The notes under the pieces are model-generated. The model saw nothing but the letters and a program-made list of their open reading frames with translations. It was not told the DNA's origin and made no database searches. A stretch of 64,000 nt of DNA. It comes from Aaosphaeria pasadenensis. Its lineage: Eukaryota > Ascomycota > Dothideomycetes > Pleosporales. Of the stretch, positions 37,705 through 48,324 are shown piece after piece. Location: NCBI GenBank assembly GCA_022813625.1, contig JAKLMB010000010.1, positions 744,001 through 808,000 of the forward strand, written 5' to 3'. The position numbers and the translations under genes were made by a program. Within the stretch, counting starts at the first letter, position 1; every line of letters begins with the position of its first letter.

Positions 37705-38241
37705 GGCTTGGGGGGATGGATGGAAGTCGGGAATGCGGTTGAGGTTGATCGGAAAGCCGCAGAGGAAGAGAAGCTTGGGCCACAACGATAAAGTCCGACG
37801 GCTGCAAGCCTCACACGTTTCGGCAGCAGCGACACTTTCTGTTGCACAACATGAGGATGAGGGGTAGCTTAAAAGGATTTCTTATTATATCCTCAACCGA
37901 TTACCAGAGAACATAATAACCTATCTGCATCCCAATTGATGGGATCTAGAGTACCGGGATTTCCCGCCAAACCAGTCCTCGGTATCGTACGATCCCTTGA
38001 TATCATAGCTACAGAAGCAAAGATCGCGAAGTCATGTATGTTCATATTCTCAAGAAGGAATCCAGTAGTATTGGCCATTTAGTTCAGCGATTATCATCAC
38101 CAAACCACGTGTATAGGATGTGCTGCAAGCAACATTGAACACTGAACACCTGTTCCGACCAATTGTTGGGGTTCCGAAGACCGGAATCGTATTACGAGAT
38201 GCCGTAACTGGAGCACTTTACATTGTGTTCCTGACTAAAGT
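37705..38241. other. Intergenic spacer between Zn2Cys6 and HET genes
   Basis: 537 bp holding the promoter of the minus-strand transcription factor and the 3' flank of the minus-strand HET gene. No distinct element was recognised. Confidence 0.5.
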
Positions 38242-40227
38242 CTATCTACCCAGAAACATACTGTCTAACGCACTGGTAGTTCCAGATGTTAGATCCTCCC
38301 AGCTATCAACACTCCCTATAGTGGGGACTCTTCGCTGGGAAGCAGGTTGAAAGGGTACACTTTTTTGGGTAATTGACAGCATGAATCTCTGAATTCCCTC
38401 GCTAGATGTTGCCATGCGCCTGATACTGACTGTCGTCTCGATATCTGGCAAGTCGGGATGATCAGCTTCTGATCTTTTGCCATGAAATATAACTCGATCT
38501 CTCGAAAGTGTACCTAATATCAGGCTGGATGACATCTCTTCAGTTGGTGGCAAGGTTTCTCCCTCTGGTGGCTTCGGAAAATTCTGAAGTACATTGCAGA
38601 GTGGACGATCATCAAACAGACCTATCTGGATAAGAAAAGAACTATCAGGATGCTCGCGTTCGCCAAAGCATAGAATACCGCGGACACCAGTAGTCAAGTG
38701 GCTCCGCGACTTGTCCGCGTCAGAAAACCAGCAGAGTTCTGGTGGATTATTGAACGCAAACTTCAGTATGTCCTCACAATTGAAATGCATAGTGGCATCT
38801 ACGATCTTGTTTAGCCGATGCTTATAGACGCCTCCTCCTTGCTTGCTCACGCCCGATGCTGAATCGGCTAGACTTGAATCTGAGGAACTGGTACCGAACC
38901 TGGCACGAAGAACGCTTTCCATATTAATCCAAGATGACCAATGGCACACCAAATGATCACCAGGTATAACTTTCATCTTGACCAGAAGTAGAGAAGGTGC
39001 TCCAGATGGGGAGGAAATCGGTCGAGGTATGTCTGATCGCACAGGCGGTTGTATAACGTAGATCGATCTGTACTTGAAACTCCCACTGGAGCTTATTGGG
39101 GATAAGGTAAGATCAGCACCTATTCGTCGGATGTATTGCTCTGATTTCGGACCTAAGCGGTGCAGTGTCATGCACAACATCATTTTTTCGTGGTTCTCCG
39201 GACGCAGTAGTGTGATACAGGCATTCACTTGTCTGTTTTGGCGCTCTACGACAGGCAACGAGATGCGGAGACCCCTGCTGGTTAAATATGGTGGTTCGTG
39301 ATCCTTCGACGGCGTCAACAAGGACGAACAATTTTTCGACAAATCCCGGAAGCTCCACTGCGAATTTGCTGATTTCGAAAGGCTTCTATTCGTCCAGTGG
39401 TCTCTGGAGTCGACGAAGTCAGACGGTGAATCCGCCAACATACCTTTCGAAACCTTTTGGGGATTCATGGGGCTGGAGAAGAGAACCGGAGACCATGCAA
39501 ATAACGAATAATCTTCCCGCACTTTCAATATCTCTTCCTGCAGCCGTGAGAAAGCTCGATTCCCTTCTCCGTACAGCAGGGGCATGTTGACACCAAAGAT
39601 ACCCATCAAGCAATAGGCGCGGTCTTCGATCCTGCTAGTAACTCGATGTGCTGCCCACGACATCCTGACTGCAACGTTGCGTCTCAGTGGATCGACGTCT
39701 CGCAGCACACCCTCGTCGATTCCAGTAATCTCGGTGATCTGCTCCTGGAGGCTAAGCTTCGTACCAATCTCAACCCAATTGGCGGTGTAGAATTCCACGA
39801 TCGGCGGAGCAATCAACTCTTGTAATGTCCACCCACGAGTCCACCAACGGCTTTTCGTGAATCCCCTGTAGTCCTCCATGACAGACAAGGAGTCAAACGC
39901 AGCGTCGAAATCGGCAAGATACGCGTAACAGATGCGTGCATTCTTGTAGTACTGGTACATGGAGTTGATGGCTTCCGATAGCTCAGCAGAGCTGGTTTTA
40001 TCGATACAGCAGGTATCGACCCAGCAGTACGAGTAGCCATCCTCAGCAGCCTTTTCACAGCACTTTACGATCTTGGTGTATCCTTTCTTTCCCTTGGCAG
40101 CTCCGGATTGAACGTCTTGAAGAGTGCATTCCTCTTCTTGCCATGTATGAGATAAGATGACATATTCAGGAATCTCTCGACCAATGAATTCTTCAACCTC
40201 GATGGTCGAGGTTCTCAGCAAACGCAT
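38242..40227 (-). CDS. HET-domain protein (heterokaryon incompatibility type)
   Basis: Intronless, 661 residues. The N-terminus has the HET domain found in fungal non-self recognition proteins such as HET-E: YVILSHTW (residues 21-28), YTKIVKCC, YSYCWVDTCCIDKTSSAELS, AINSMYQYYKNARICYAYLAD and the late RGWTLQELIAPP. It continues with the usual HET-E-like extension (SWAAHRVTSRIEDRAYCLMG, then MPLLYGEGNRAFSRLQEEI). The C-terminal 400 residues have no NACHT, WD40 or ankyrin repeats that I can see, so this is a HET-only member. Such proteins can trigger programmed cell death when incompatible hyphae fuse; whether this copy does is unknown. It shares a 621-bp bidirectional promoter with the asparaginase gene. 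The start is at the first Met (MRLLRTSTIEVEEF), which matches family N-termini. Confidence 0.92.
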   Translation of the reverse strand: MRLLRTSTIEVEEFIGREIPEYVILSHTWQEEECTLQDVQSGAAKGKKGYTKIVKCCEKAAEDGYSYCWVDTCCIDKTSSAELSEAINSMYQYYKNARICYAYLADFDAAFDSLSVMEDYRGFTKSRWWTRGWTLQELIAPPIVEFYTANWVEIGTKLSLQEQITEITGIDEGVLRDVDPLRRNVAVRMSWAAHRVTSRIEDRAYCLMGIFGVNMPLLYGEGNRAFSRLQEEILKVREDYSLFAWSPVLFSSPMNPQKVSKGMLADSPSDFVDSRDHWTNRSLSKSANSQWSFRDLSKNCSSLLTPSKDHEPPYLTSRGLRISLPVVERQNRQVNACITLLRPENHEKMMLCMTLHRLGPKSEQYIRRIGADLTLSPISSSGSFKYRSIYVIQPPVRSDIPRPISSPSGAPSLLLVKMKVIPGDHLVCHWSSWINMESVLRARFGTSSSDSSLADSASGVSKQGGGVYKHRLNKIVDATMHFNCEDILKFAFNNPPELCWFSDADKSRSHLTTGVRGILCFGEREHPDSSFLIQIGLFDDRPLCNVLQNFPKPPEGETLPPTEEMSSSLILGTLSRDRVIFHGKRSEADHPDLPDIETTVSIRRMATSSEGIQRFMLSITQKSVPFQPASQRRVPTIGSVDSWEDLTSGTTSALDSMFLGR

Positions 40228-40848
40228 GTCGGATATTTGGGGTTGAGATGCTGATCCTATCGTCGATCAGGACCGTATATGACGTGTGTTGTTGCAGCAG
40301 TAGAAAGCAGGCCCATACATAACGATAAGACAGGTAATGCTCTAACAATCGTACCGATAGAATAGCTCCACGACGACTCAAGCTGGGGCACAAAAAATTT
40401 CAGAAGAAGATTACAATTATTGCAAGAGCTGAATGAGTTGCAAGAAAGAATATAAGCATGCATAGATAGAAAGAGATAGGTGGAACATTGCATCCCGCTT
40501 ATCCATATCTGCTCTAGCCCTTATCTATACCCCGACCTCATGCATGTATATCAACTCACTCAACTCCATGATCACCGAAACTACCTTTTCCCCTCTGTCC
40601 CTTTTATAAAGACTTCTTCCCTTTGCTTGGATCTCAGTGTAAACTCTCCATTTCAAACCGAGATCGGCTTCAAAATTGAACTACCACAAATAAGGCCTCA
40701 CCTTGAAACATAAAGCGTCACTATCTCCAACAATTAGTAGTAGAATAATCCCCTTGAACATAAAAGCCCAGTCCACCAAACTCCCATCCAAAAGGAAAAG
40801 AGACCAAGAAACCAAGAAAGAGATATAAAAACCACGGAGAAAGACACC
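40228..40848. promoter_or_regulatory. Bidirectional HET/asparaginase promoter rich in GATA sites
   Basis: Seven matches to HGATAR, the consensus of nitrogen-regulatory GATA factors such as AreA, lie in 621 bp on either strand: 40257-40262, 40323-40328, 40355-40360, 40464-40469, 40474-40479, 40521-40526 and 40721-40726. A TATAAA is at 40605-40610, about 240 bp before the asparaginase start. The context CACCATGG around that start is a good initiation site. With equal base use about two matches would be expected. Confidence 0.5.
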
Positions 40849-42120
40849 ATGGACACCAAATCCCACCCCATAACCCCACGCATCATCATCCACGGCGGTG
40901 CAGGCAACATAACCCGCTCGACCATCACGCCCTCCCAATACGCCGCCTACCACTCCTCCCTCCTCCGGATCCTCTCCTCCGCCAACGCCCTGTTATCCAA
41001 ACCCGGCGCCACAGCCCTCGACGTCGCAACCCATGCCGTCTCCCTCCTCGAAGATGACCCCTTGTACAACTCCGGCAAGGGCGCCGTCTTCACGCGCGCC
41101 GGAACCAACGAACTCGAATGCAGCATCATGGTGTCCAACGGGTACCGCAAGCGGGGTGTCGGCTGCATGATGCTGTCGCATGTCAAGAACCCGATCAAGT
41201 TGGCGCGAGAGGTGCTGGTTCGTGGGGAGGAGGCGGACGGAGGGGGCGCGAAGGATCACTGCCAGTATGCTGGCGACTTCATCGAGAGACGCGCGCGGGA
41301 ATGGGGGTTGGAGATGGTGGATCCGGCGTACTATTTCACGCAGAAGAAGTGGGATGAGCATAAGCGGGGGTTGGAAGAGGAAGAGAAGAAGAAGGGGTCG
41401 AAGACGACAGAGGTGGACGAAATCAGCGATTGGGAGAAGGAGAATTACATCCCCCTCGGGACCTGCGGTGCCGTCGTGCTCGACAGCTTCGGCACAGTCT
41501 GCACCGCAACATCGACAGGCGGCCTCACGAACAAACTGCCCGGCCGCATCGGCGACACTCCGACGCTGGGAGCTGGATACTGGGCTGAAGAGTGGTACGA
41601 AGACGCCGCCTCCACTACTACGCACAAAATGCTATACCAACAACCATTCCCCACCTCTCCCCTCGACAACCTCTCCCGCGGAAACATCACCACCCTCCTA
41701 ACCGACTGTCTCCCCATCACAACTTCCACCCCCTCTCCTTCTCCCTCGCACTCATCCCCACATCCCCAACCAACCCGCCACGCCCTCGCCCTCTCCTCCT
41801 CCGGCAACGGCGACACCTTCCTCCGCCTCTCCTCCTCCCGCACGGTGGCCGCAAAATCCCGCTTCTCCGCCCTCCCGCTCTCCTCCACGCTCCCCTGGAT
41901 GGCCGGCCCCAACGGCGAGCTCCAGCGCTCAGCCGGCGACCGATGGGGCAAAGTGCACGAGGGCGTCGGCGGCATGATCGGCATCGAGATCGTCGGGAGC
42001 CGCGGGGATGTCGTGTGCGACTACAACTGCGGGGGCATGTTTCGCGCGTGGACGGACGAGAAGGGCGGGGAGAGGTGCTTGATTTTCAGGGGGGATGGGT
42101 GGGGTAGTGGACCGGAGTGA
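40849..42120 (+). CDS. Isoaspartyl peptidase / L-asparaginase (Ntn hydrolase)
   Basis: Intronless, 423 residues, no obvious signal peptide. It belongs to the plant/human ASRGL1-type family, whose precursors cut themselves to expose an N-terminal Thr nucleophile and release ammonia from asparagine or beta-aspartyl peptides. Visible motifs are IIHGGAGNI near the N-terminus, LEDDPLYNSGKGAVFTRAG, and the cleavage/nucleophile site GTCGAVVLDSFG with the candidate catalytic Thr at residue 205. TATSTGGLTNKLPGRIGDTP follows. A Ser/Pro/His-rich insert at about residues 285-310 and a charged Lys/Glu insert at about 175-195 (before the cleavage site) make it longer than bacterial relatives. Both inserts are normal-looking for fungal members. 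It converges with the amidase 122 bp away and shares a GATA-rich promoter with the HET gene. Confidence 0.93.
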   Translation: MDTKSHPITPRIIIHGGAGNITRSTITPSQYAAYHSSLLRILSSANALLSKPGATALDVATHAVSLLEDDPLYNSGKGAVFTRAGTNELECSIMVSNGYRKRGVGCMMLSHVKNPIKLAREVLVRGEEADGGGAKDHCQYAGDFIERRAREWGLEMVDPAYYFTQKKWDEHKRGLEEEEKKKGSKTTEVDEISDWEKENYIPLGTCGAVVLDSFGTVCTATSTGGLTNKLPGRIGDTPTLGAGYWAEEWYEDAASTTTHKMLYQQPFPTSPLDNLSRGNITTLLTDCLPITTSTPSPSPSHSSPHPQPTRHALALSSSGNGDTFLRLSSSRTVAAKSRFSALPLSSTLPWMAGPNGELQRSAGDRWGKVHEGVGGMIGIEIVGSRGDVVCDYNCGGMFRAWTDEKGGERCLIFRGDGWGSGPE

Positions 42121-42242
42121 GTGGAATTGAGATGTTTGTTCATGACTGGAGATAGATACTAGCACTGTAGGTATACATGATATGAATGAATGAGAAACAC
42201 CCCCCATAGGGATGGGCGAGTGAATTGAATTCTTGACTACAT

Positions 42243-44078
42243 CTATTTTCCGATGAGTTTGCCAATGTACTCCGCGAGCGCCAACATCTTCTCCTCCTGC
42301 AGTTTCCTGCCGATAAGCTGTAGCGAAACGTGCGCGCCGTCGTAGATATCCGGGTCGTCTGTTCCACCATCGTGAAATGATTAGCTTTAATTTCATACTG
42401 CATGTAAAAAGACGGGTACATAGACGAGGGATGGATCTACACTTACAGCTCTCATAAGTACCCTTATCAGAGTCACTGATAGGCTTGTAATCTTCATCGA
42501 CAGTATCGACAGCTTTATCAACATTCGTAACCGGAAACGCAACAGCAGTATAATCAAGCACATTCACGAACGCCGAGTACCCATAGTAACTATACATCCC
42601 CGGTCTCGCGGCAGGGAACGGCGCGACGGGCGCGATAACCGCGTCCACGGGCCTCCCCGTCGACGTCTGCTTAACAGTATCGTTCCAGTACTCGAGGTAC
42701 TGTTTCCGCAGCTGCCTGATCTCGACGTTAGTGGCGGCGATTTCGGACGCGGAGAAGTGGTGCTTGTAGTGCATGAGGAAGGAGACCTGGTCGACGGGGG
42801 TTTCGCCGGAGAGCGCGAAGGCGGATTTGACGTCCGCGCCCGCGTCGAAGGCCCAGGATTTGAGGCCCGTGGCGAGGAGGGAGGAGTGGGTGGGTGAGGG
42901 GGTCCAAGGGAGGACTTCGTGGCCTAGTCCTTGCAGCTTGGTGGCGACAAGGGAGAGGGCGCGGCGGATTGGTGGGAGGGGGTTCACGACGCCGTCGGTG
43001 TGGAGGATGCCGATGGAGAGCTTGCCGACTTGCGAGGCGTCGCCGATGGCGCCGGTGAGGGCGAGGATTTCTTGCTCGGCGGAGTAGCGCCAGGGGATTT
43101 CGTGGACGAGAGGGTCGTGGAGCCATGGGTTTTGGGAGAGGATGGCTTTCGTGAGGAGGCGGAGGTCGGCGACGGAGGGGGCGAGGGGGCCTACGACGGA
43201 GAGGATGGAGTTCTGGCCGTCCATGGAGTTGGCTACGCCTTCGTATGGCAGTCTGCCGACGCTGGGTCGGATGCCATAGAGGCCGTTGAAGGCGGCGGGG
43301 ATTCGAATCGAACCTCCAATGTCGCTGCCGAAGCCCACGGGTGAGCCTCTCAGCCCGATCAGTGCTCCTTCTCCGCCGGAGCTACCACCAGCCGCGAGGT
43401 TGCGGTTCTTTGGGTTGGACGTGTATCCGATGATGTTGTTTGTCGTTTCGCCGCTCATCAGTGTGTGGGGGACGGCGGTCTTGCAGAAGAGAATGACGCC
43501 CAGGTTGCGTAGCTCGCGGACCATCTCGCTCTCGAAGACCTTCTCTTTGCCGGTTCCTTTCTTGCCTTCGAAGGTCCCGATCCAGCCGACATACCCCATG
43601 GTGGTCTCAACTCCTTTGACATGGAACTGATCTTTCAGACTGACGGGTAGTCCGTGGAGTGGGCCGATGGGTTTCTTGTGTTTGGCGAAGTATTCATCCT
43701 GGGCTTTTGCATCTTCAATGGCGGCATCGAAGAAGATCTCATGGAGACAGTTGGTCTGTTGTAGCTTAGCCATTACATATCAAGACATCCATACTTAGAT
43801 TCCAATCATACCAGTTGGTGAGCCAGGGCAGCTCTGTGGCAAAACGCCCTTGTGACCTCCTCTGCCTTCCATAGGCCGATGGTAGTCTTTTTCACAATCT
43901 CATTAGCAGTCGTCTCGGTGATCTCAATTTCCCTCTCGTTCAAGAATTGCTGCACGAATGCTCCTGTGACGTCGACTTGGCTTTCCTTTGGAGGAGCTTC
44001 AATGCGCCATTCCTGCGGGATGGCTGCGAGTATGCTTTCACGCTTCTTCTGTGCCAGCTCTTGCCAAGTTCCAGCCAT
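42243..44078 (-). CDS. Amidase-signature family hydrolase (acetamidase-like)
   Basis: Hydrolyses a carboxamide to acid and ammonia; fungal relatives include acetamidases and fatty-acid-amide-hydrolase-like enzymes. Spliced model: exons 44078-43812, 43755-42447 and 42358-42243, giving 563 residues. The Ser-Ser-Lys triad is in place: Lys130 in LPVSLKDQF, and Ser214 and Ser238 in the signature GGSSGGEGALIG...GSDIGGSIRIPAAF. The C-terminal exon restores the family ending YDPDIYDGAHVSLQLIGRKL. Donor GTAAGT and acceptor AACAG flank the last intron; the raw frame reads past it for some distance, which is not real coding. No signal peptide, so cytosolic. The exact substrate cannot be told from sequence. 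Two HGATAR sites lie upstream (44487-44492 and 44686-44691). Confidence 0.93.
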
Positions 44079-44970
44079 GGTGTACGTTTGTTTTTTGTAT
44101 GTGGTCGAACTTGATATGTCGTTGTATCTTGTAGCGGGGATGTGAATTATAAATCCGATTGTGTCTAGCGTTTAAGCTGTATACAGATCTGAGCAAAACA
44201 GGATAATCTGCTACCTATTATATCCTCTTTAAAAGCCTTCGAGCCAGGTCACAGGGAGAAAGAGTTGGAGCTGTTGGAGTCGGATTTGGAGGCTGAGTGT
44301 GTATCAATATTGGAGTACGTTACACAAAAGCAATTGATGAGGCGTGCATGCATATATGCGAATGGCGGGGGAAGATGACAGTTACGGGACACGAGGAGCA
44401 AGCTTGAGCTCGGTAACTGTTTAGCCCCCTCCCAAGCTGGGCGGGAGGACTGCACGTAAGAGGTACAGAGGGTGCGCTTCCGTCCGTGATAAGGAATACG
44501 CAGGGAGACGAGACAGCTCGTGTGGTGTCATTCGCGAAATGTGGGGAAGTGGCATGATTGAAATATTACGTTTATTGAAACAAGTCGTAAGGAGTCGCTT
44601 CGCGGTATTGCTTGCCGAAGCGCGGGGTATGATCTCAGTGCACATATTTATATGAAAACACAAGCTGTCATGAAGAGAATCGCATTGATAGCAATTGTGA
44701 AAGGTCCATTTCCAACGTCTACCCTAGGTATGTCGTGCCCAATTTGACGTAACGTGCCGTTTGAGCAGAAAGCGAAAAATCCCTAGACGCCATGCTATGC
44801 CCGGAAGACTTGCAGTGCAATTTTCCCAGCGAAAGGTACGCAGAGAAGGCCGTTGGGATATGAAATTCTCGCTGTATATATATATAAGACAATCTATCCG
44901 TAATGGAAAGCGCGAGGAAGGGAATCAGAAGCATTGAAATGAATCAGCGTTTTGCAATGATATCGGCAGG
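44079..44970. other. Intergenic region between amidase and Ysc84 genes
   Basis: Holds the amidase promoter and the Ysc84 gene's 3' flank. HGATAR matches occur at 44487-44492 and 44686-44691, and CCTAGGTA at 44723-44730. No coding sequence is supported. Confidence 0.45.
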
Positions 44971-46494
44971 CTATACAGTCTCGACGTAGTTGCTGGCAAT
45001 AAAGTAAGTAAGGATCCAAGTCAAATATGTGGTTGAACGTACCTTGGGAAGATGCCCTCACGGTCTCCTACACGTCCGGTCCACCAATCGGTCTCGTTGT
45101 CAGTCCTCTTCAAGATAGTAATGACCTCGCCCTTCTTGAAACCTAGATCACCGGGCTGATCGGGCTCGAATGTGAATTTCGCAATCGCCTGGTCAGCACC
45201 GAGATTTGCCTTCTTTGCGCCAAAAACTGGCTTGGGAGCTGTGGGTCGGCCTGGTTTCCCTCTGTCGCTGTAGGAATAATCGTCCCCAAATCCCGATCCT
45301 CCCGTTCCGCTCCGTGTACGGTTCTCCATGCGGTCGAATGTCTCACCGGGGTTGGCGCGTGTGGAGAATGAGCGGTTGATACCAGCAGACGAGGGTTGGC
45401 GGTCGTAGACGTCGTCTTGCCATGTGCTAGCACGCGCAGGTCTGTCCCGATAAACATAATCGTCATCTGCCGCGCCCATTGAGCCTGTTCTGTTCGATCG
45501 CACGCCCTCTCCGTACGCCGAGCCTCGTCGGCCTTGCCAGACAACATCATCCTGCGCTTCCGAATAGACTGGAATGTCGTTGTACATAGCATCTTGTCCT
45601 GCGCCCCCACCTCCGCTACCGAATGCTCTCGAATTGAGCACACGCATGAGTGGGTCGGCGCTCGGTGGTACGGGGACCTGTCCACTGAGCAATTCCCTTG
45701 CGGTCCATCTCCTGCCATACAGCTTCTCGTTTGCGTCTCTTCGCTCGATGATACCGCTGCCCTCGAGACTGACACCTGCGAACAGACCCTTGGTCTTGCT
45801 GTAACTGAATATACCGGCAACGCTCTTCAAGCTTGCCGCACCGGCGGCCTCAGCGTTCCGGCCGACGGGACCTGCTGCAATCGACACATTGCCTCCGAGA
45901 GTGAGGGAGCCAGCCTGCGCAAACGTCTTGACTGCATTCGCATCGTTGAGAATAAAGACAAAGTCTGTGAGCTCGAAACCGATTTGTCCACCGAAACCTG
46001 CGCCGACCGTTCCGATGGCTGAGGGTGCGGACCAAGATCCGTCCGACAAACGAGCTACGACGACACCTGATCCGAAACGTGCGGTACCGAGGAAGCCGGC
46101 TTTAAATACTGTGAGGATTGCAAGACCCTGTGGAGTTCTTCAAGTCAGTTTCTTAATTTCAACGACGTCAGCTCGCAAGGCTTGCGGGGAGGAAGCTCTG
46201 TTATGCATCGACAGATAGCGGAACTTCCGGACGGGTGGAGTCGGCGCGCGCAAAACATACCTTTGCATTCGCGAGGACTGAGGGAGGAATGATTTTGTCT
46301 GGACCGAAAGCTTGTCGAGGGTCTACGAATGATGCTAGAATCTTTCCAGTCTTCCTGCACTCGCCTGTGGAGTTGTTAGTAAATATCTACAGAGGCCCAA
46401 GGAAGGAAGCTGGTAAGGCTTGGGCAGAAGCCGAGGGAGGGTTGAACGTACTTCCCATGGAAGATGGCAGGGGATTATTGAGACCCAAAGGCAT
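44971..46494 (-). CDS. Ysc84/SYLF-domain and SH3-domain protein
   Basis: Homologue of yeast Ysc84/Lsb3 and human SH3YL1, which bind phosphoinositides and actin at cortical endocytic patches. Spliced model: exons 46494-46452, 46364-46261, 46127-45043 and 44992-44971, giving 417 residues. The N-terminus MPLGLNNPLPSSMGSECRK and KILASFVDP are typical. The SYLF domain includes LAILTVFKAGFLGTARFGSG, WSAPSAIGTVGAGFGGQIG and the glycine-rich GLFAGVSLEGSGI. A disordered Arg/Ser/Gly-rich linker (about 190-360) follows. The SH3 domain occupies residues 363-417: AIAKFTFEPDQPGDLGFKKG, then [20 protein letters not shown]. A 22-nt last exon supplies the SNYVETV end of the SH3; reading through the donor gives a wrong ending. 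The start was chosen to match family N-termini; the downstream in-frame Met is an unlikely alternative. Confidence 0.93.
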
Positions 46495-48324
46495 AATGGG
46501 TGATTCGCAACGAGTGTCGCGAAGGAGGAAGTGGGACTGGTAGAGAGGAAGGTAGAAAGAGTGAGGAAGAAAAAGAAGGGAAGTATGGGGCAAGTCCAGT
46601 TAAGTTAAGGTAATGTTCCTGGGATTATTGAATGACCAGCGAGAGGCGGGAGGGGTCGTCACTCGTCACGCTGCTGTCGTTGCTGCGGTGCGGAGGCGGG
46701 AAAACAAGCTACCAGTACCAGTAGGGTGTTACGAGCGAGCACTACAAGTAAGTAGCCTCCACAGTGCACACTGTACAGTATGTTACTATTATCTCTAGAA
46801 CAGTAACTAGAGGGATATAGAGGGATATGGCTCCCTTCGAAGGCGATAATGACGCGCTTGTCCTTGTGGCTTAGCAACGCGCCCAGCTATAGTCTTGTAC
46901 AATAACTCTTGGTACTTTCATCCTATGACTCTAGTGATGGGCAGGTAGACCCGTACCATTTGTATTATAATTACTGTTATCATTGGTTTCCATACAATTA
47001 TTCGGGCATCATGCATCATACAAATGTTTTACTTGCAAGGATAGGCCGAGCCCCATTCCATGCGCACGCCCATTGTCAGCTTTCCACGCGTTCGACACTT
47101 TTCTTCGCTACGTCAATTACGTCACGTCATACATGGCTTCAGCTTCTATTTCTCGGGTCAGGGCGGCCATGCCATTGCCATTATTGTACTCATAGGAAAT
47201 GCACTTATTCGTAGTTGGGCTGCTTACGAGTACAAGCATAGTGCCTCTGCTATGGCCTCACATAGAGCCTTACGCCCAGAGACTAAAACACTACCAACGT
47301 ATGATTAGCCCAATCGTGCTTACTATACATTATGGCATTTAGTTGAATGCTTTCTTATGAATCGACCCAAATCCTCATGCGATAATTCCTGAAATGTATG
47401 AATTGTATGATATCTATTCGTACTGTTGTCGAATCATGATATGATATCATGCGCCTCATGGATTTATTCATGACCATAGGTACCCCGTACAACGAAAGGC
47501 ATTCCATTTCCATCTTACAGCACAGCACACCACCTCGGGAACAGATTTAATGTGTGCATTGTGCATGCCCGAGCAATCGCATGGACTTGCACAATCTGGC
47601 TACACGAACTGTGAAAAGGCCGGTAAGCGCAATATGCATTTTGATGATGGTCGTGTAGGACACCGAGATCGTACACCCGACAACGTTATGGAGACTAAGG
47701 GAATGATCCGCTGCACGCAACCAACCTAATGCAGTGAATAATGGAGGACGATTTTCTACATCTAGAGATTTGGGACAAAATAGAAGAGAAGAAGAGGAGA
47801 GCAGCTGGAAAATGTATCGATTGGGACTATGTCGTTGATCTAATAGTTCAAGTCAGTGAAGTGAACGACACGAGTTCAGTCAACAATGGCTGTGATGTCA
47901 CTCAACAGTGGCGATGTATCTCGGTTCGCCAATGTCATTATCGCCATGATCTTTCTAATCGCATAATACCTCGAAGATTCATTTATGAGAACCTGGTGAT
48001 GGAAGACGTGACATCACGAGTGTTGAGGATGCGCAGAGAATGCTGATTCGTCTGAGCGATGGTCGTTCTGGTGCCATCGTCGAGTAGGAACGCGACTGCC
48101 TCACCGACACTGGGCTTCACTCACTGACCCAAAGCTTCACTCACCAATCATGCCGGTTCACTTTCACTTTCACTTTCATCTTCACTACCTGGCACCCAAG
48201 TGTAGTCAATCCTGTTTCCATCCAGATCTCCGCCTGCAACCAAAGCTTCAATCGTGCACACTAGTTCTTCAAAAGAACACACGTCTCAATCAGAAACCTC
48301 AAATAATGATAGAAGAAGGCCGCC
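46495..48324. other. Divergent intergenic region (1.8 kb)
   Basis: Contains the promoters of the Ysc84 gene (leftwards) and of the disordered-protein gene (rightwards). Frames of about 100 codons (46909-47214, 47741-48046) show no motif. No RNA gene was recognised. Confidence 0.45.

Noticed and set aside
40993..41625. 210-codon minus-strand frame opposite the asparaginase
   Set aside because: Antisense shadow of a strongly supported enzyme.
41929..42446. Extension of the amidase frame to position 41929
   Set aside because: It reads through a GTAAGT donor at 42446; splicing restores the conserved amidase C-terminus ending at 42243.
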